Assembly (NCBI GenBank): GCA_947095535.1
Contig: OX352772.1
Span: 250,842,901-250,906,900 of the forward strand
Source: Poecilobothrus nobilitatus
Taxonomy: Eukaryota > Arthropoda > Insecta > Diptera > Dolichopodidae
Direction of reading: 5' to 3'
DNA: 64,000 nt
Of this stretch, positions 10,905 to 21,037 are shown one piece after another. The notes beneath the pieces were generated by a model, which did not search any database, had not been told where the DNA came from, and saw nothing but the letters and a program-made list of their open reading frames with translations. How positions within the stretch are numbered: position 1 is the first letter of the stretch; every line of letters starts with the position of its first letter. Both the position numbers and the translations under genes were made by a program.

Positions 10905-12414
10905 AATCAAGGGACATTTGAATGTACAGGGAATTGATGAACAAAACGGATTCACCATAATAAATTTAGACAAAACTAAAATAGTTACAGAAACAGACAT
11001 AATATTACATATTATTAATACAATAGAAATAATAGAAATTATTAAAGACATGACAAACAAGGTAGAATGTAAACCAACGGTTTTTAAAAGCGCACATTTC
11101 CAAACTCAATACAAACTGTTTAGAATTTTGACTTGCACAAAAATTTGAAAATTTCATATAGTAAGAAAAAACGTGAAAATAGGACATTTTTTAAATTTTG
11201 AGGGGTCGTAAGTCCGGAATCCTATATAACTAAGAAAAGCCGTTAACACGCGTAAAAATATATTATTGAACCTTTAATTTTCATGCCTCGCCGAAGAAAA
11301 ATTTTTACAGGTGCCTAAGTTACAGGTGTCTAAAAATAGCAAATTTCGAATTTTTAAGCCCTCATATCTCATAAACAGGGGGTGGTCCAAAAAAATTTTC
11401 TGAGCAAAATTATACTAATTCTAAAAGTTCTTTCTTGTCTCAAAATTTCAAGCCTCTATCTAAAAGCGTGCCGGAGTTATGAAAGTAGAAAAATCATGCA
11501 AAATTTGGTTTTCACATAACGGTAAATTTATATACTAAATTTAAAAAAAATTGTATAATTTTGATATTAATTTACTAAGATAAAAGAAATACCTGTCGAA
11601 TGACGTTTTCAGATTGAAAAAATCTTAAGCAGAACATAAGATATATGCATTTAAAAATAGGGCTTTTTGAAAGTTTGAGGGGGTGTAGCTCCGTAATGGG
11701 AGGGGCTACATGAAAAAGTTGTTCCACAAAATTAATTTTTTTATGAGACCTACCACCCATGGTTAAAATTTTTTTTCTCTATCTTTAACGGTGTAGAAGT
11801 TTTGTAAACAGACGAACGGACGGACGGACGGACGGACAGAGTGAAACTAATAAGCACATTTTTTCAAATTTTTTTTGGAAATGGGCTAAAAATATAGAAG
11901 AAGTAAATATTAAAAATAGACAGATGTTAGAAGTAGAATTAAAAGAATTAATAGACAAAGTTCTTACAATAGTATCGCGGAATAACAGACAAAAGAGGGG
12001 ACCTATAAACATAATAGGAAGTGCTTTGAAGTGGTTATTTACACAATGGACCAAGAAGACAGAAACAAAATTGAATAACATTTGACTATAACATAATTTA
12101 ATAATCATAATATAATTAATAACGTAAATAAACAATAAATGATAATTTTAAAATATAACATTAATAATGTTAAAAGATACAATATTAAACGTTAGATATT
12201 TGATTGAAAAACAAATAAAATTAAGTAAAGTACCTATATTAGAAAGTTTTTATTATGACCAATTGTTAAGAATACAGTTATTAAACAATAAAGTAGGAGA
12301 CATTCAGGATAATTTAGCATCAGCACGACAAGGTATCCTACATCCTAATATCTTAACTAACAAAGAAATAGAAGAATACGATATTGATTATTTCAAATTA
12401 CAATACATTTGATT
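10905..12414 (+). pseudogene. Errantivirus env, element A, interrupted
   Basis: Env starts near 10918 with NGFTIINLDKTKIV, the N-terminal pattern shared with the other two envelopes in this window. After the repeat B insertion (11055-11888) it resumes and reaches RNNRQKRG (about 11974), a furin-type R-x-K-R site followed by a Gly-rich hydrophobic fusion-peptide-like segment (PINIIGSALKWLF). The stretch 12167-12412 gives a mid-ectodomain piece with LLRIQLLNNKVGDIQ and ILTNKEIEEYD. The transmembrane anchor is not clearly readable. The protein would be an F-type membrane fusion envelope. This copy is dead. Confidence 0.72.
11055..11888 (+). mobile_element. Repeat B insertion inside env, with empty-site partner
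   Basis: The env block here reads GACATGACAAA, then about 834 bases of repeat B, then AAATATAGAAGAAG. The duplicated env block at 13621 reads GACATGACAAAAAATATACAAGAAG with no insert. This defines the ends of repeat B as (C)AAGGTAGAATG at the left and ATGGGCT(AAAA) at the right. Near the right end lies a run of GGACGGACGGACGG (11816-11838). Ends are not inverted repeats, and no coding capacity is seen, so this is a non-autonomous element of unknown class. Confidence 0.8.
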
Positions 12415-12894
12415 AGGTGTACCTAGTTTTCAAAGTAATGTAATAATATTTGCAATTAAAATACCAAAAATCTTTGCTGAAATTCAATTAAAATTAATAA
12501 TTCCAATACCAAATGTAAATAAGAGAGAAATAGACTACGTATAGGAGACTGTACTTAATTTTAACAATAAAGATTATAAATACAAAATGAAAACAATAAA
12601 TTGAACTATCAATATCAAAACATTGTATTTACAGAAATAATTGTAAACTAATAAAAAATAATATAACAGAAATATTGTAAATACACGATCAACAGCAATA
12701 TCTAATAAAATAAATTGTCATAAAACATTAAAATAAGATTGGACAAAAATAAACAGATCAATAATAATTAAATATTGATTAGAATATTAATATAACAATA
12801 GATTAACAAGATCAAATATAAATATGAAACAAAGAACAAGAATTTTTGTGATAATTTGAAAATAAGTAATTTTGTAAAACTAAATGATGAAATA

Positions 12895-12990
12895 TGTATT
12901 TATCATTTAGTAATAAACTTTTATGTATTTATCATTTAGTAATAAACTAAATTTATCGTTTAGTAATAAAATTATCATTTAGTAATAATA
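12895..12990. repeat. Short tandem repeat upstream of the PPT
   Basis: Four copies of ATCATTTAGTAATAA (one with ATCG) follow each other, spaced by 19-29 bases, between env and the polypurine tract of element A. Possible product of replication slippage. The unit resembles no known regulatory site. Confidence 0.65.
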
Positions 12991-13028
12991 GTAGATAAGA
13001 ATTAATATAAATACTTGTAACTAATTTA

Positions 13029-13213
13029 AAAGGAGGGAGTTCTAATTAACATCTCACGCTGAAAACTTGTATTTTCACCATTAAATAAAAATTTCTATTG
13101 TACTAAAAATAACTGTTTTTTTTAAAAAACAAAATCAAAACGAATTACAATTATTTCGCATTCTTACATAATATGTATGTATGTATATTATGAGATAACG
13201 TAAATGTAATCAT
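13029..13213 (+). repeat. Polypurine tract and partial 3' LTR, element A
   Basis: AAAAGGAGGG ends at 13038 and is followed by AGTTCTAATTAACATC. A purine run directly followed by AGTT is how errantivirus 3' LTRs start. The sequence keeps on to about 13213, where it joins a second copy of the env block, so the LTR of about 175 bp is probably truncated. Confidence 0.6.
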
Positions 13214-13935
13214 AACAACTACTCCTAATAAAGTACAAAATTTTAAAGTAGAGTTAGAAAAAATAAAATAAATATATTAAATGCGAAAGAGAAAGCTAGA
13301 GAAAAGGCTGACGAAAAAAGAGAAGAATACTAAGAAAATAGATCAGAAGGTTTTATAAAAAATTATAGGGCAGTTAGGCATAAAGAATTACCCAAATATA
13401 GGAAAGCTAAATTAAAAAATAAATTTACAGATAATATTTAAAATATTGATATGGTATCTGTGAATAATACCAATCAAGGGACATTTGAATGTACAGGGAA
13501 TTGACGAATAAAACGGATTCACCATAATAAATTTAGACAAAACTAAAATAGTTACAGAAACAGACATAATATTACAGACAGACAGACATTAATACAACAG
13601 AAATAATAGAAATTATTAAAGACATGACAAAAAATATACAAGAAGTAAATATTAAAAATAGACAGATATTAGAAGTAGAATTAAAAGAATTAATAGACAA
13701 AGTTCTCACAATAATACCGCGAAATAACAGACAAAAAAGGGGACCATAAACATAATAAGAAGTGCTTTGAAATGGTTATTTACACAATGGACCAAGAAGA
13801 CAGAAACAAAATTGAAAAATATTTGACTACAATATACTTTAATAATCATAATATAATTAATAACGTAAATAAACAATAAATGATAATTTTAATATAAAAT
13901 TAATAAAAATAAATATATTAAATGCGAAAGAGAAA
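13214..13935 (+). repeat. Duplicated integrase-tail/env block
   Basis: From AACAACTACTCCTAATAAAG on, this block repeats 10616-12150 of element A but without repeat B and without a short segment near 10820. It contains the same furin-site region (about 13715, here with an RQKRG-like string). Near its end (13905-13935) the phrase ATATATTAAATGCGAAAGAG occurs yet again, a third time after 10670 and 13265. It is a relic of a second, related insertion or of an unequal exchange. Confidence 0.75.
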
Positions 13936-13939
13936 GCTA

Positions 13940-16460
13940 TGTACATCAAAATAGAATTCATTTTTTTGAAAAATTTTATTTTCTGATTTTTTTTTTTTTA
14001 TAAAAATTATATTGTCAAATTTATTAATGTGACAATATAACCCACCCCTGAGTAAACGTTTTATGTTTAAATAAAATCACATACATACTTATATGTGATT
14101 TAAAATTAGTTTTATTTGACTTTCTTTTTATGTTATTTTGGATATAATAAATTAAATTAAATAATTTTTTAAATATTATACTCTGTTTGAGCTGAATTAG
14201 CTCTTTTTGAGAATTTAATAAATAAAATAAAAAATAAATTTAACTATTAACTATAATTTTATTTATTTATTATATAATTAACTATATACATAATTACCTA
14301 TTATAATTTTATTTTAACTGTTATTAATTTAGATTATTATATAACAAATAGTTTTTTATATCAGTTTACTAAAAATTTTTACACCCTCATATCATATTCA
14401 TATTCTATACTAGTGTATACTCAGTGTAAATATATAATTCAAAATCATATATGTATGCGAGAGGCAAACACAAATACATATTTTCATTTATAAATAAGTA
14501 CCTACTTTTATTTTATAAAGGTTTTTACAAATGTTGCTTTACAAATGATGTTCTACAACATCTAGATGTTGTTATGTTGATAGGCACTTTTTGGCAAGTT
14601 TTTTTTTGTAAAAAGTTTTTTAACAACTTTTTATTAACGTGGTTGGGTAAAGGATGGAATCTTAGAAGCCATTTTAAACACACTTCCAGTTGAGCTAGAG
14701 ACTTGAAATTTTCTTCATTAGATCAGATCCCGATGACAATACATGATTTTAAAAAATTAAATTTTCATACAAAGATATAACAGAATTTTGAACAGAATTA
14801 TTACAGAACCAAAATAAAACATTTTATCTAAATTTACTAAACTCACCAATGCCAATACCAATACGTATACGTAATACATAAATGTTTTTTTTTTTTCTAT
14901 AAAAGACTATTGTTTTTTACGTAGTCCATTGCATTGTATATATACGTAGGTACGTACTTAAAAATATGTAATAATATGTGCTTCAAAAATATTTTTGGTT
15001 TGAAAGCGATGAATTTGAAAGATATGAATGTGTAAACAAATTAATGTGCCGCACTTGAGAACACAGTGTAAAACTTAATATGCATTTACTTAAAATTTAG
15101 TTAGCAAGTGTTAAATTTAAGTTTTTTTTCATCAAATCAATTGGTTTTTAGTATACATTTTTATTTATAAAAGCAATGTGTTTATTTATAATATTTATAT
15201 AGATATGTGTTTTTCGTTTCTTAATTATAATTCAAATCGGGATTTTCTTTCGAAACTCTTAACATATTAAAATCGCATATTATGGCCCTAACATTGATAT
15301 CTAAATTGGGAGCTGCCTTTAAATTAAGATCTATTAGTGAATGATGATCTGCACCACTAATGCCTTTTTCTGAAAAACTAAGAATATATTTCCAATTATG
15401 TAAAAACATTAAATAACAAAAAGAATATATTAAAAATAAGAAATCCAGTCTTTTTTAAAAATAGTAAATAACAACAATATTTTTCTTTTCAATAACAATA
15501 ATTATGAATTAATCATAAAATATATGTTATGTACATCGTCTAGAAAAAGCAAAATAATTTTTTTTTAATTCAAAAACATTATCATTTAGAAGTAAGCAAT
15601 TTAATATGTTCTCAATTACATACTTTTAAAACCAAATTTTTTTACTACATACGTATGTAGGTACAAACATTTACAAAAATGGTATGCATATTTTTATGTA
15701 CTATTAAAAATCTGCTAACACAGTCACACCAAATTCCCAAATTCCCAACTATTATTATTTAGTTGATTTATCGATTTATTATTTTTTAATATGTAGGCAA
15801 CAGTTATATTTATATAAATGGACGGTAAACATAAACGAACAAAAAAAAATTTTATGTATGCATATGAATGGACGGTTAACATAAACGAACAAAAAAAAAA
15901 TTCAGAATGTTCTACAGCTAATAATTTCTATTTTTGAAATAGACTGTATGCATAAATTTAATATTAAAAAAAAAAATAAGTTCTTAGCGTACCTAAATAA
16001 AAGAAAAAAAAGTAAAATGTAATACTGGAAGAAAAATAAAAACGAATAGAACAAAAATACAACAAAAAATGTTACTTTGATTGTTTTTAATTATTTTTAA
16101 AGGCTATTTCTTATGTATATGTGCACATCTGATATTTACACACATAACAGATAGAAAAAAAAGAAATATTAAAATGTCATGCTTTAAAGAAAGAAAAAAC
16201 AAGGCAGTATATAAATCAAAGTTTTCAAAGGGTCGCATTTTTAAGTGGAAATAAAGAACATTATAAAATTGCAATATTTTTATTTAAATTTTGAATTTAG
16301 CTATGCAATGTTTCCTTAATTTTTTAAAAATCTTGCCACAATATATAATACAATATAAAAATCAGAAGTTCAGATCATTATATAGTACCCATACTAGATT
16401 TCTTTGAAAAAGTTTATTTCAATATGTCAAATATATATATAAATATAAGTATATATAAGT
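13940..16460. other. AT-rich spacer without clear genes
   Basis: Mostly simple A/T-rich sequence. The only coding-like signals are weak: an 80-codon plus frame at 14451-14693 and a 62-codon minus frame at 15221-15409. Small direct duplications occur, for example AATGGACGGTAAACATAAACG at about 15817 and a near copy at 15868. Confidence 0.4.
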
Positions 16461-16466
16461 TTTAAA

Positions 16467-16564
16467 GTCTGTGAAATTAAAATAAAAGCTGGAGACAACA
16501 AACGCATAACTATAAACTTATATTTTTAAATTTTGCCTCCAGCTTTTATATTAATTTCACAGAC
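16467..16564. repeat. 32-bp inverted repeat with 34-base loop
   Basis: The arm at 16467-16498 begins GTCTGTGAAATTAA and contains AAAGCTGGAGAC. The arm at 16533-16564 is its reverse complement with two mismatches. It would form a long hairpin. It may be a miniature element of the hairpin type or a compressed MITE. No gene is near. Confidence 0.75.
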
Positions 16565-16569
16565 GAAGG

Positions 16570-18790
16570 AAATCCTACATAATTTTCTAACCTAATAATA
16601 ATCCTACATAATAATAACAAATATTGTAACAATAAATTAATAATTATAAAAGTATATTATTTTTAATCTATAACATCATCAAATCATTTTTCCTTCTTTC
16701 TTAACAAAATTGTTGACTTTGATAAAATGCTATCGAAATGTTGAGTTCGTCAGTAACATTTGTAAAAAAATTATTCATAGATTCTGGTATCATTCGAAAT
16801 AATTTGGTTTTTATGTTCAAGTACCTTACGTTCTTTTTTATATAGGTTCCACCAGAGCTGGACTGGCCTACCAAGCTACCGGGAGCTTCTCGGTGGGCCG
16901 TGCCGAAATGGGCCGTTGTCTAAATCAAAAATGTTTCCTTTTAATAATTTTTTTTAAGAGTGGGAAAATTTTCCATAAAAAATAAAAATGTTCCCACAGA
17001 AAAATAAAAGTAACAATTTTTATAAATTTTCCCATAAAAACAGTAGTAATTTTAAATTTTCTTAAAATCAATGTGTTAAGTAAACAAGAATACTTCATAG
17101 CCTACTTCATAGCCTACTAATAGTTTGCTGAAGACTTTCATTCAATTAGGATTGTGTGTGATTTTAAAAAAGTTAAAAAATTAAAAATATACTATATGTA
17201 TGTCATTAAAAACGATGAAGTTATTGACTTAGGTACTATGGTAAGTTATGCGATGATTTGATTTGCTGTGCATTATGGTAGAGTCTTGATTAAAGACGAT
17301 GCTGTCGAACACACAATCCTTATTTACTGAACACTTTCATTCAATTAGGATTGTTAGGTTAGGATTGTGTGTCAATTAGAATTTTAAAAAAGTTGAAAAA
17401 TTAAAAATATTACTATTTAAAAATATACTATATGTCATTAAAAACGATGAAGTTATTGATATTTAAAAGAAAAAAAAGTAGTCTCTTGAAAAAATTATTA
17501 ACTTAAAGAAAATAATATAGTATATAATCAATTTATTATTAAAAATAATAAATTTATAATTAAAAATTGCAAATGGAAATGGAATTTATTGATTTGTTTT
17601 CTTTGTTAATGTGATTTCATTTAAATTTATTTGTTCATTTTTTCATTTATTTTATGTTAAGTTCATTTTTGTATTTTCTATCATATTCAATGTTAAATCA
17701 TAAAAAGCATAACAATTAATTAAAAATAAATTTGCAATTTTGATGCACTTTGATTTATCTCATAAATTGATAAAAAACAGTATTATTAAAGAAAAAAATA
17801 ATTAATTTTTAAAGCAAAAAAAATTTTTTTTAAAAAATGATTTCCATACATGTTATGCAATATATTATGGCCGAAATGTTTAACTTTCCCGGTTCTAAAT
17901 TCAATCCCAGTGTAACCCTGGGTTCCACAGTTTTTTATTTTTTCTGGGATCCCTGATTAAAATACGTCAGAATAATTTTTTTTTCTAGCTACACGGCAAT
18001 AAGATTTTTAAGTTTTTCTTTTACCTTTGTATGGCATCGATATCACTTGCGTAGTTTACTCGTAATTAAATATTAAAACAAGGAGGTTGTCTCCTATAGT
18101 TAAAATTAAAATCTGTCTGTTAAACAACAGATGTATTTAAATGTCGTTTGTTTAATGCACTTTATAATAATTTCTCTTCAATAAAAACTATCAAACAAAC
18201 AAGACGTGTTTTTTTTTTATTATGACAGATCCCACATTTTTCTACTATTTCTGGGATCCGCCCGATTAAATACATCAGAATAAATTTTTTTTTTTATAGC
18301 AACAGCGATTATATTTTTAACTTTTTCTTTAGATCTTTATGTGGCTCTTTAACAGGGATATCATTTGCGTATTTTTTTGGATATTTATAGAATGATGAAT
18401 GAGATTTTTTTTTGCTTACATAAAAATGTGATCTCTTCTGGATAGAAGAATTTATAGAAGAAAAGAGAAAACGAAAGTCATTAATTAGCTGACTGCATGT
18501 CGTGTAAGATATTTTTTTTTCATTTTTTAATTAGGAATGTTCAGAAAATATGAATAAAAAGATGTTTGTTTTCTGCAAATCAAAAATATGGAACTGATTA
18601 AACTAAAGATATACTCTTTACTCTTGATATGCATTTATGTTTGTTTATTTTTTTGTTTTTGTGTTTGTATAGAATAAAAAATAATTCAAAGATAGGTTAA
18701 ATGATAGGTTACTTAATGGTATCTATTTTAAAAACATAAGATAAAAATAAAAGACATTTATTTTTTTTTATGTTTAAATTCTTTTATTAT
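16570..18790. repeat. AT-rich region with two local duplications
   Basis: Segment 17129-17229 recurs at 17327-17460 (shared ACTTTCATTCAATTAGGATTG and AAAAACGATGAAGTTATTGA). Segment 17921-18060 recurs, more diverged, at 18227-18380 (TTTCTGGGATCC followed by AGAATAA and later GGCATCGATATCA-like text). A GC-richer island at 16850-16920 (GAGCTGGACTGGCCTACC, GGTGGGCCGTGCC) looks like a relic of another repeat. No gene is seen, and no Polinton terminal inverted repeat could be found at its right side. Confidence 0.5.
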
Positions 18791-18797
18791 TATATTT

Positions 18798-19025
18798 TTA
18801 TTTAAATCTAAGTTTTAACATTTTTTTACGATGATCAGATGTTAAAATTGCAGAAATAGTGAGACCACCTTTTTCTATACGTCTTTGAAATCTACTTGTA
18901 TCACGTGCGTATTCTTCCCAATGACTTTTCCTTGCTGATCTGTAAGCATACTCCCATACATGCATAACGTGAATTTCTTGTTTAATATTGAAGTGAACTT
19001 TTTTAGTTTTGTTATTTAAATTCAT
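18798..19025 (-). CDS. PPP1R15/GADD34-like PP1 cofactor, intact short ORF
   Basis: The 75-codon ORF is free of stops. Residues 8-12 are KKVHF, a PP1-docking RVxF-type motif, and residues 36-50 are WEEYARDTSRFQRRI, which has the pattern W-x-x-x-A-x-D-x-x-R-F of the eIF2-alpha/actin-binding helix in the PPP1R15 (GADD34/CReP) core. SDHRKKM follows at residues 63-69, in the position of the conserved H-R of that core. Known members bring protein phosphatase 1 to phosphorylated eIF2-alpha and restart translation. Large DNA viruses such as herpes simplex virus (ICP34.5) and African swine fever virus (DP71L) carry short versions like this one. The ORF lies 67 bases from the end of the next minus-strand ORF at 19093, so it looks like part of a Polinton transcription unit. 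The ATG at 19023-19025 is the first in frame after a TAA. Function is inferred from motifs only. Confidence 0.82.
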   Translation of the reverse strand: MNLNNKTKKVHFNIKQEIHVMHVWEYAYRSARKSHWEEYARDTSRFQRRIEKGGLTISAILTSDHRKKMLKLRFK

Positions 19026-19092
19026 ATCGTGCAAGTATGAAAATTGAAAGTCTTAATCTAACATTTTTTCCTTTAAAAGATACATATATACA

Positions 19093-19490
19093 TTAAAACA
19101 ACAGCACATCTGAAATTCTTGTTTGATAAGTGTATAGGACAATTTGATTTAAGTTTCTGCTTAGATCTTCTATTTTAACACTGTCAATGTACTTTTGAAG
19201 AAAAAGTTTTTTTTGTTCTCCTTTAACATAAATTTTTTCAGCTGACTCTAAATAGTGTTTTAATATACATTTTACATCTAAATATTCAACTAAATCGTTA
19301 TTCCATTTAAGTCCATTTATTTTACTTTCGCAATACTGGTTATTATATTTCATATCCTGACTAAGTTCTTCTGCGGGGTACGGTGCTTTGAAGTGATACA
19401 CAGTTTGAATTAAACTTCCTTTTTCAAGTATGACTAACTCTTTTAGGAAATATTGCTTTTCATTTCCTTGTAAAAATTGTAGGTCAAATA
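19093..19490 (-). CDS. Conserved Polinton-associated ORF, possible nuclease fold
   Basis: The trustworthy part begins near 19490 with DLQFLQGNEKQYFLKELVIL and runs about 130 codons to the TAA at about 19093. Such a start (D-x-Q-x-x followed by KEL) recurs in insect proteins linked to Polintons, and I recall them only as uncharacterised. The D-x-Q opening and downstream YVKG-EKKLFLQ block would suit an RNase H or DEDD-like fold, but this is weak. The open frame goes on upstream to 19593, yet that part is the antisense of the ATPase gene, so the true N-terminus is lost or lies at the A-rich junction near 19490. It is otherwise free of stops. Confidence 0.6.
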
Positions 19491-20081
19491 AAAAAAAAAT
19501 ATACAACCACATATTAATATATAGAATAATTTGGTGTAATCCAGACAAAAATGCCGTTCCAAAATATGTCAAAGATATGGAATATAGTAACACTATTCAG
19601 ATTTTAATGATAATGAAAAACCTTTGTTAGTTATTATCAATGATATGATGTTAAATTCTCATGATAAGTATGTATGTGATTTATTTACTAGAGGATCACA
19701 TCATAGAAATTTATCTGTAATATTTGTAACACAAAATGTTTTTCACCAGGGTAAATTTTGAAGAGATATTAAACTCAACTGTAAATATTTAGTACTTTTC
19801 AAAAATCCAAGAGATAAATCGCAGATATTACCTCTAGCTCGCCAAATATATCCAATCAAATTAAAGCATTTGAAAAAGTATATAATGATGTGACGTCAGT
19901 CCCATATGGCTATATAATAATAGATCTTACTCAAGACGTTAATGATATATTTCGATTAAGAAGTGATATATTTGGGAAAGGTTTGTGTTATTGTACGAGA
20001 GATCAATTAGAACAATTTGGGGAGGAATATGAAACGTTTGAAGACCAATCGACATATATTGCACATATTAAAAACCTCTAA
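19480..20081 (+). pseudogene. Polinton DNA-packaging ATPase (FtsK/A32-like), C-terminal half
   Basis: Pieces in three frames follow the family order. First IIWCNPDKNAVPK (about 19525), then NEKPLLVIINDMM (from 19615) as the Walker B strand with an Asn in place of the usual Asp before D, then LFTRGSHHRNLSVIFVTQN (about 19680) as the sensor strand, KNPRDKSQILPLARQIYP (about 19800), and SVPYGYIIIDLTQDVNDIFRLR (from 19896; quoted in two parts in spirit of the frame), near the C-terminus. Frameshifts occur near 19600 and 19890 and a TGA at 19759-19761. The N-terminal half with the P-loop is absent. The intact protein would pump genome into capsids. Confidence 0.85.
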
Positions 20082-20352
20082 ACCAAAATTCCAGAAAGTA
20101 ATTATAAAACACTGTGACCCTGAAGTAATAAAAACATTTTGCGAAATCTCTTTAAATATTTTAAAAGGTAATTGTAATCTGAGTAAAAAAGCAACAACCC
20201 AATTACGAAAGTACAAAAAAGAATTAAGATCACTTATTTGCCGGAAAAAATCTATTAATAGCAAAAGAAAAATTATTATTCAACGTGGTGGATTTTTACC
20301 TACAATTCTTGGTGCAATACTATCAGGGATAATCGGAAATTTTATAAAATGA
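20029..20352 (+). CDS. pX-like virion core protein
   Basis: The 107-codon ORF is intact from the ATG at 20029. An upstream in-frame ATG at 20017 is less likely. It has the mark of the Polinton/adintovirus core protein: KHCDPEVIKTFCEISLNILK in the middle, a Lys-rich basic stretch, and a hydrophobic C-terminal tail RGGFLPTILGAILSGIIG preceded by an Arg/Lys-rich region. The tail resembles adenovirus mu/pX in layout. Probably a DNA-condensing or membrane-active capsid component. It overlaps the ATPase relic and ends 19 bases before the next gene. Confidence 0.82.
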   Translation: MKRLKTNRHILHILKTSKPKFQKVIIKHCDPEVIKTFCEISLNILKGNCNLSKKATTQLRKYKKELRSLICRKKSINSKRKIIIQRGGFLPTILGAILSGIIGNFIK

Positions 20353-20371
20353 ATAATACAACATTTATAAA

Positions 20372-21037
20372 ATGATAATTTTAAAACCTGAGATTTATGA
20401 GAAAATGAAGCAAAATGCGGACGTTGAACTTAATGAGTTGGAAAAAAATATGAAAAAAATATTGTTAAATAAACATCTCACGGACACTCAAAAATGGTAT
20501 TTATACAGACAAAATCTATTTAAAATAAGAAACAAAAATAGAGTACTTCCTAGAAATAAAGAGGAGAAAGTAAAAATTACGGAAACAAAAGGTACTCAAA
20601 CTGGTGCAAAACCAATGTATATAGATGTGGAAACTCAATCGCATTTTCCTGAATATAAGAATGTTGGAATACAAGTTGTTTCTGAAGAAGAAGAAGTATA
20701 TGAAAAAGAAGCTGATGACGAAGTATTTGATGATGAAATTCAGGAAAATGTTTTAACAAAAGCATTGTCAGCTGCTTCAGTTGGAGAACGTCCTAGAAAA
20801 AGAAAATCAATTAGAAATCAAAATGTACAAATTTTTGAAACTGATACAGGAGATATTATAACTGTTCCTTTAGATAGCCCAAGCCCGCTAACGAAAAAAG
20901 AAAAAACTATAAATAGCAAAGAGTTGAATAATTCATCAAGACGTGTTTTAAGGTCAGCAGTAGGTAATACTCAAACAGAACTTAATTTTCCAATTCGTAA
21001 GAATAAATCCGCAAGCTCATGGACAACATACAAGTAA
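20372..21037 (+). CDS. Conserved Polinton late protein, unknown function
   Basis: The 221-codon ORF is intact. The N-terminal 55 residues have the pattern found next to pX-like genes in other Polintons: ILKPEIYEKMKQ, ELEKNMKKILLNK, LTDTQKWYLYRQNLFK. An acidic, Glu/Asp-rich region follows (residues 105-130), then a basic RPRKRKS cluster that could serve as a nuclear-targeting signal. The C-terminal part is Ser/Lys-rich. It overlaps the penton gene start (ATG at 21019) by 19 bases, a compact viral arrangement. No enzyme motif is visible. It may be a scaffold or minor virion protein. Confidence 0.75.
   Translation: MIILKPEIYEKMKQNADVELNELEKNMKKILLNKHLTDTQKWYLYRQNLFKIRNKNRVLPRNKEEKVKITETKGTQTGAKPMYIDVETQSHFPEYKNVGIQVVSEEEEVYEKEADDEVFDDEIQENVLTKALSAASVGERPRKRKSIRNQNVQIFETDTGDIITVPLDSPSPLTKKEKTINSKELNNSSRRVLRSAVGNTQTELNFPIRKNKSASSWTTYK

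Larger units (their letters stand above)
8191..13213 (+). mobile_element. Errantivirus-like Ty3/gypsy, element A (degenerate)
   Basis: This is a plus-strand endogenous retrovirus in the order gag tail, RT, RNase H, integrase, env, polypurine tract and 3' LTR. The 5' LTR, most of gag and the protease are missing, so it is truncated at its 5' end near 8190. The coding regions have many stops and frameshifts. A repeat B copy has inserted in env. The env-like third frame and the PPT followed by AGTT assign it to the errantivirus/17.6-297 type of Ty3/gypsy. Confidence 0.8.

Noticed and set aside
11810..11845. CRISPR-like short repeats (GGACGGACGG)
   Set aside because: Simple tandem tetranucleotides without spacers, in a eukaryotic repeat.
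14451..14693. 80-codon plus frame in AT-rich DNA
   Set aside because: Composition is that of translated A/T-rich noncoding DNA (Phe, Tyr, Lys, Leu). No motif.
15221..15409. Minus frame with ADHHSLIDLNL, reminiscent of a LINE endonuclease end
   Set aside because: A single short motif without neighbours of the same domain. Too weak to annotate.
18780..18797. Polinton terminal inverted repeat
   Set aside because: I compared the flanks near 18780 and 26905 by eye and saw no inverted match. The right end is replaced by other repeats.
19491..19593. N-terminal extension of the minus-strand ORF at 19093
   Set aside because: It is the antisense of the ATPase piece with IIWCNPDKNAVPK. The minus-strand text there is hydrophobic without family likeness.
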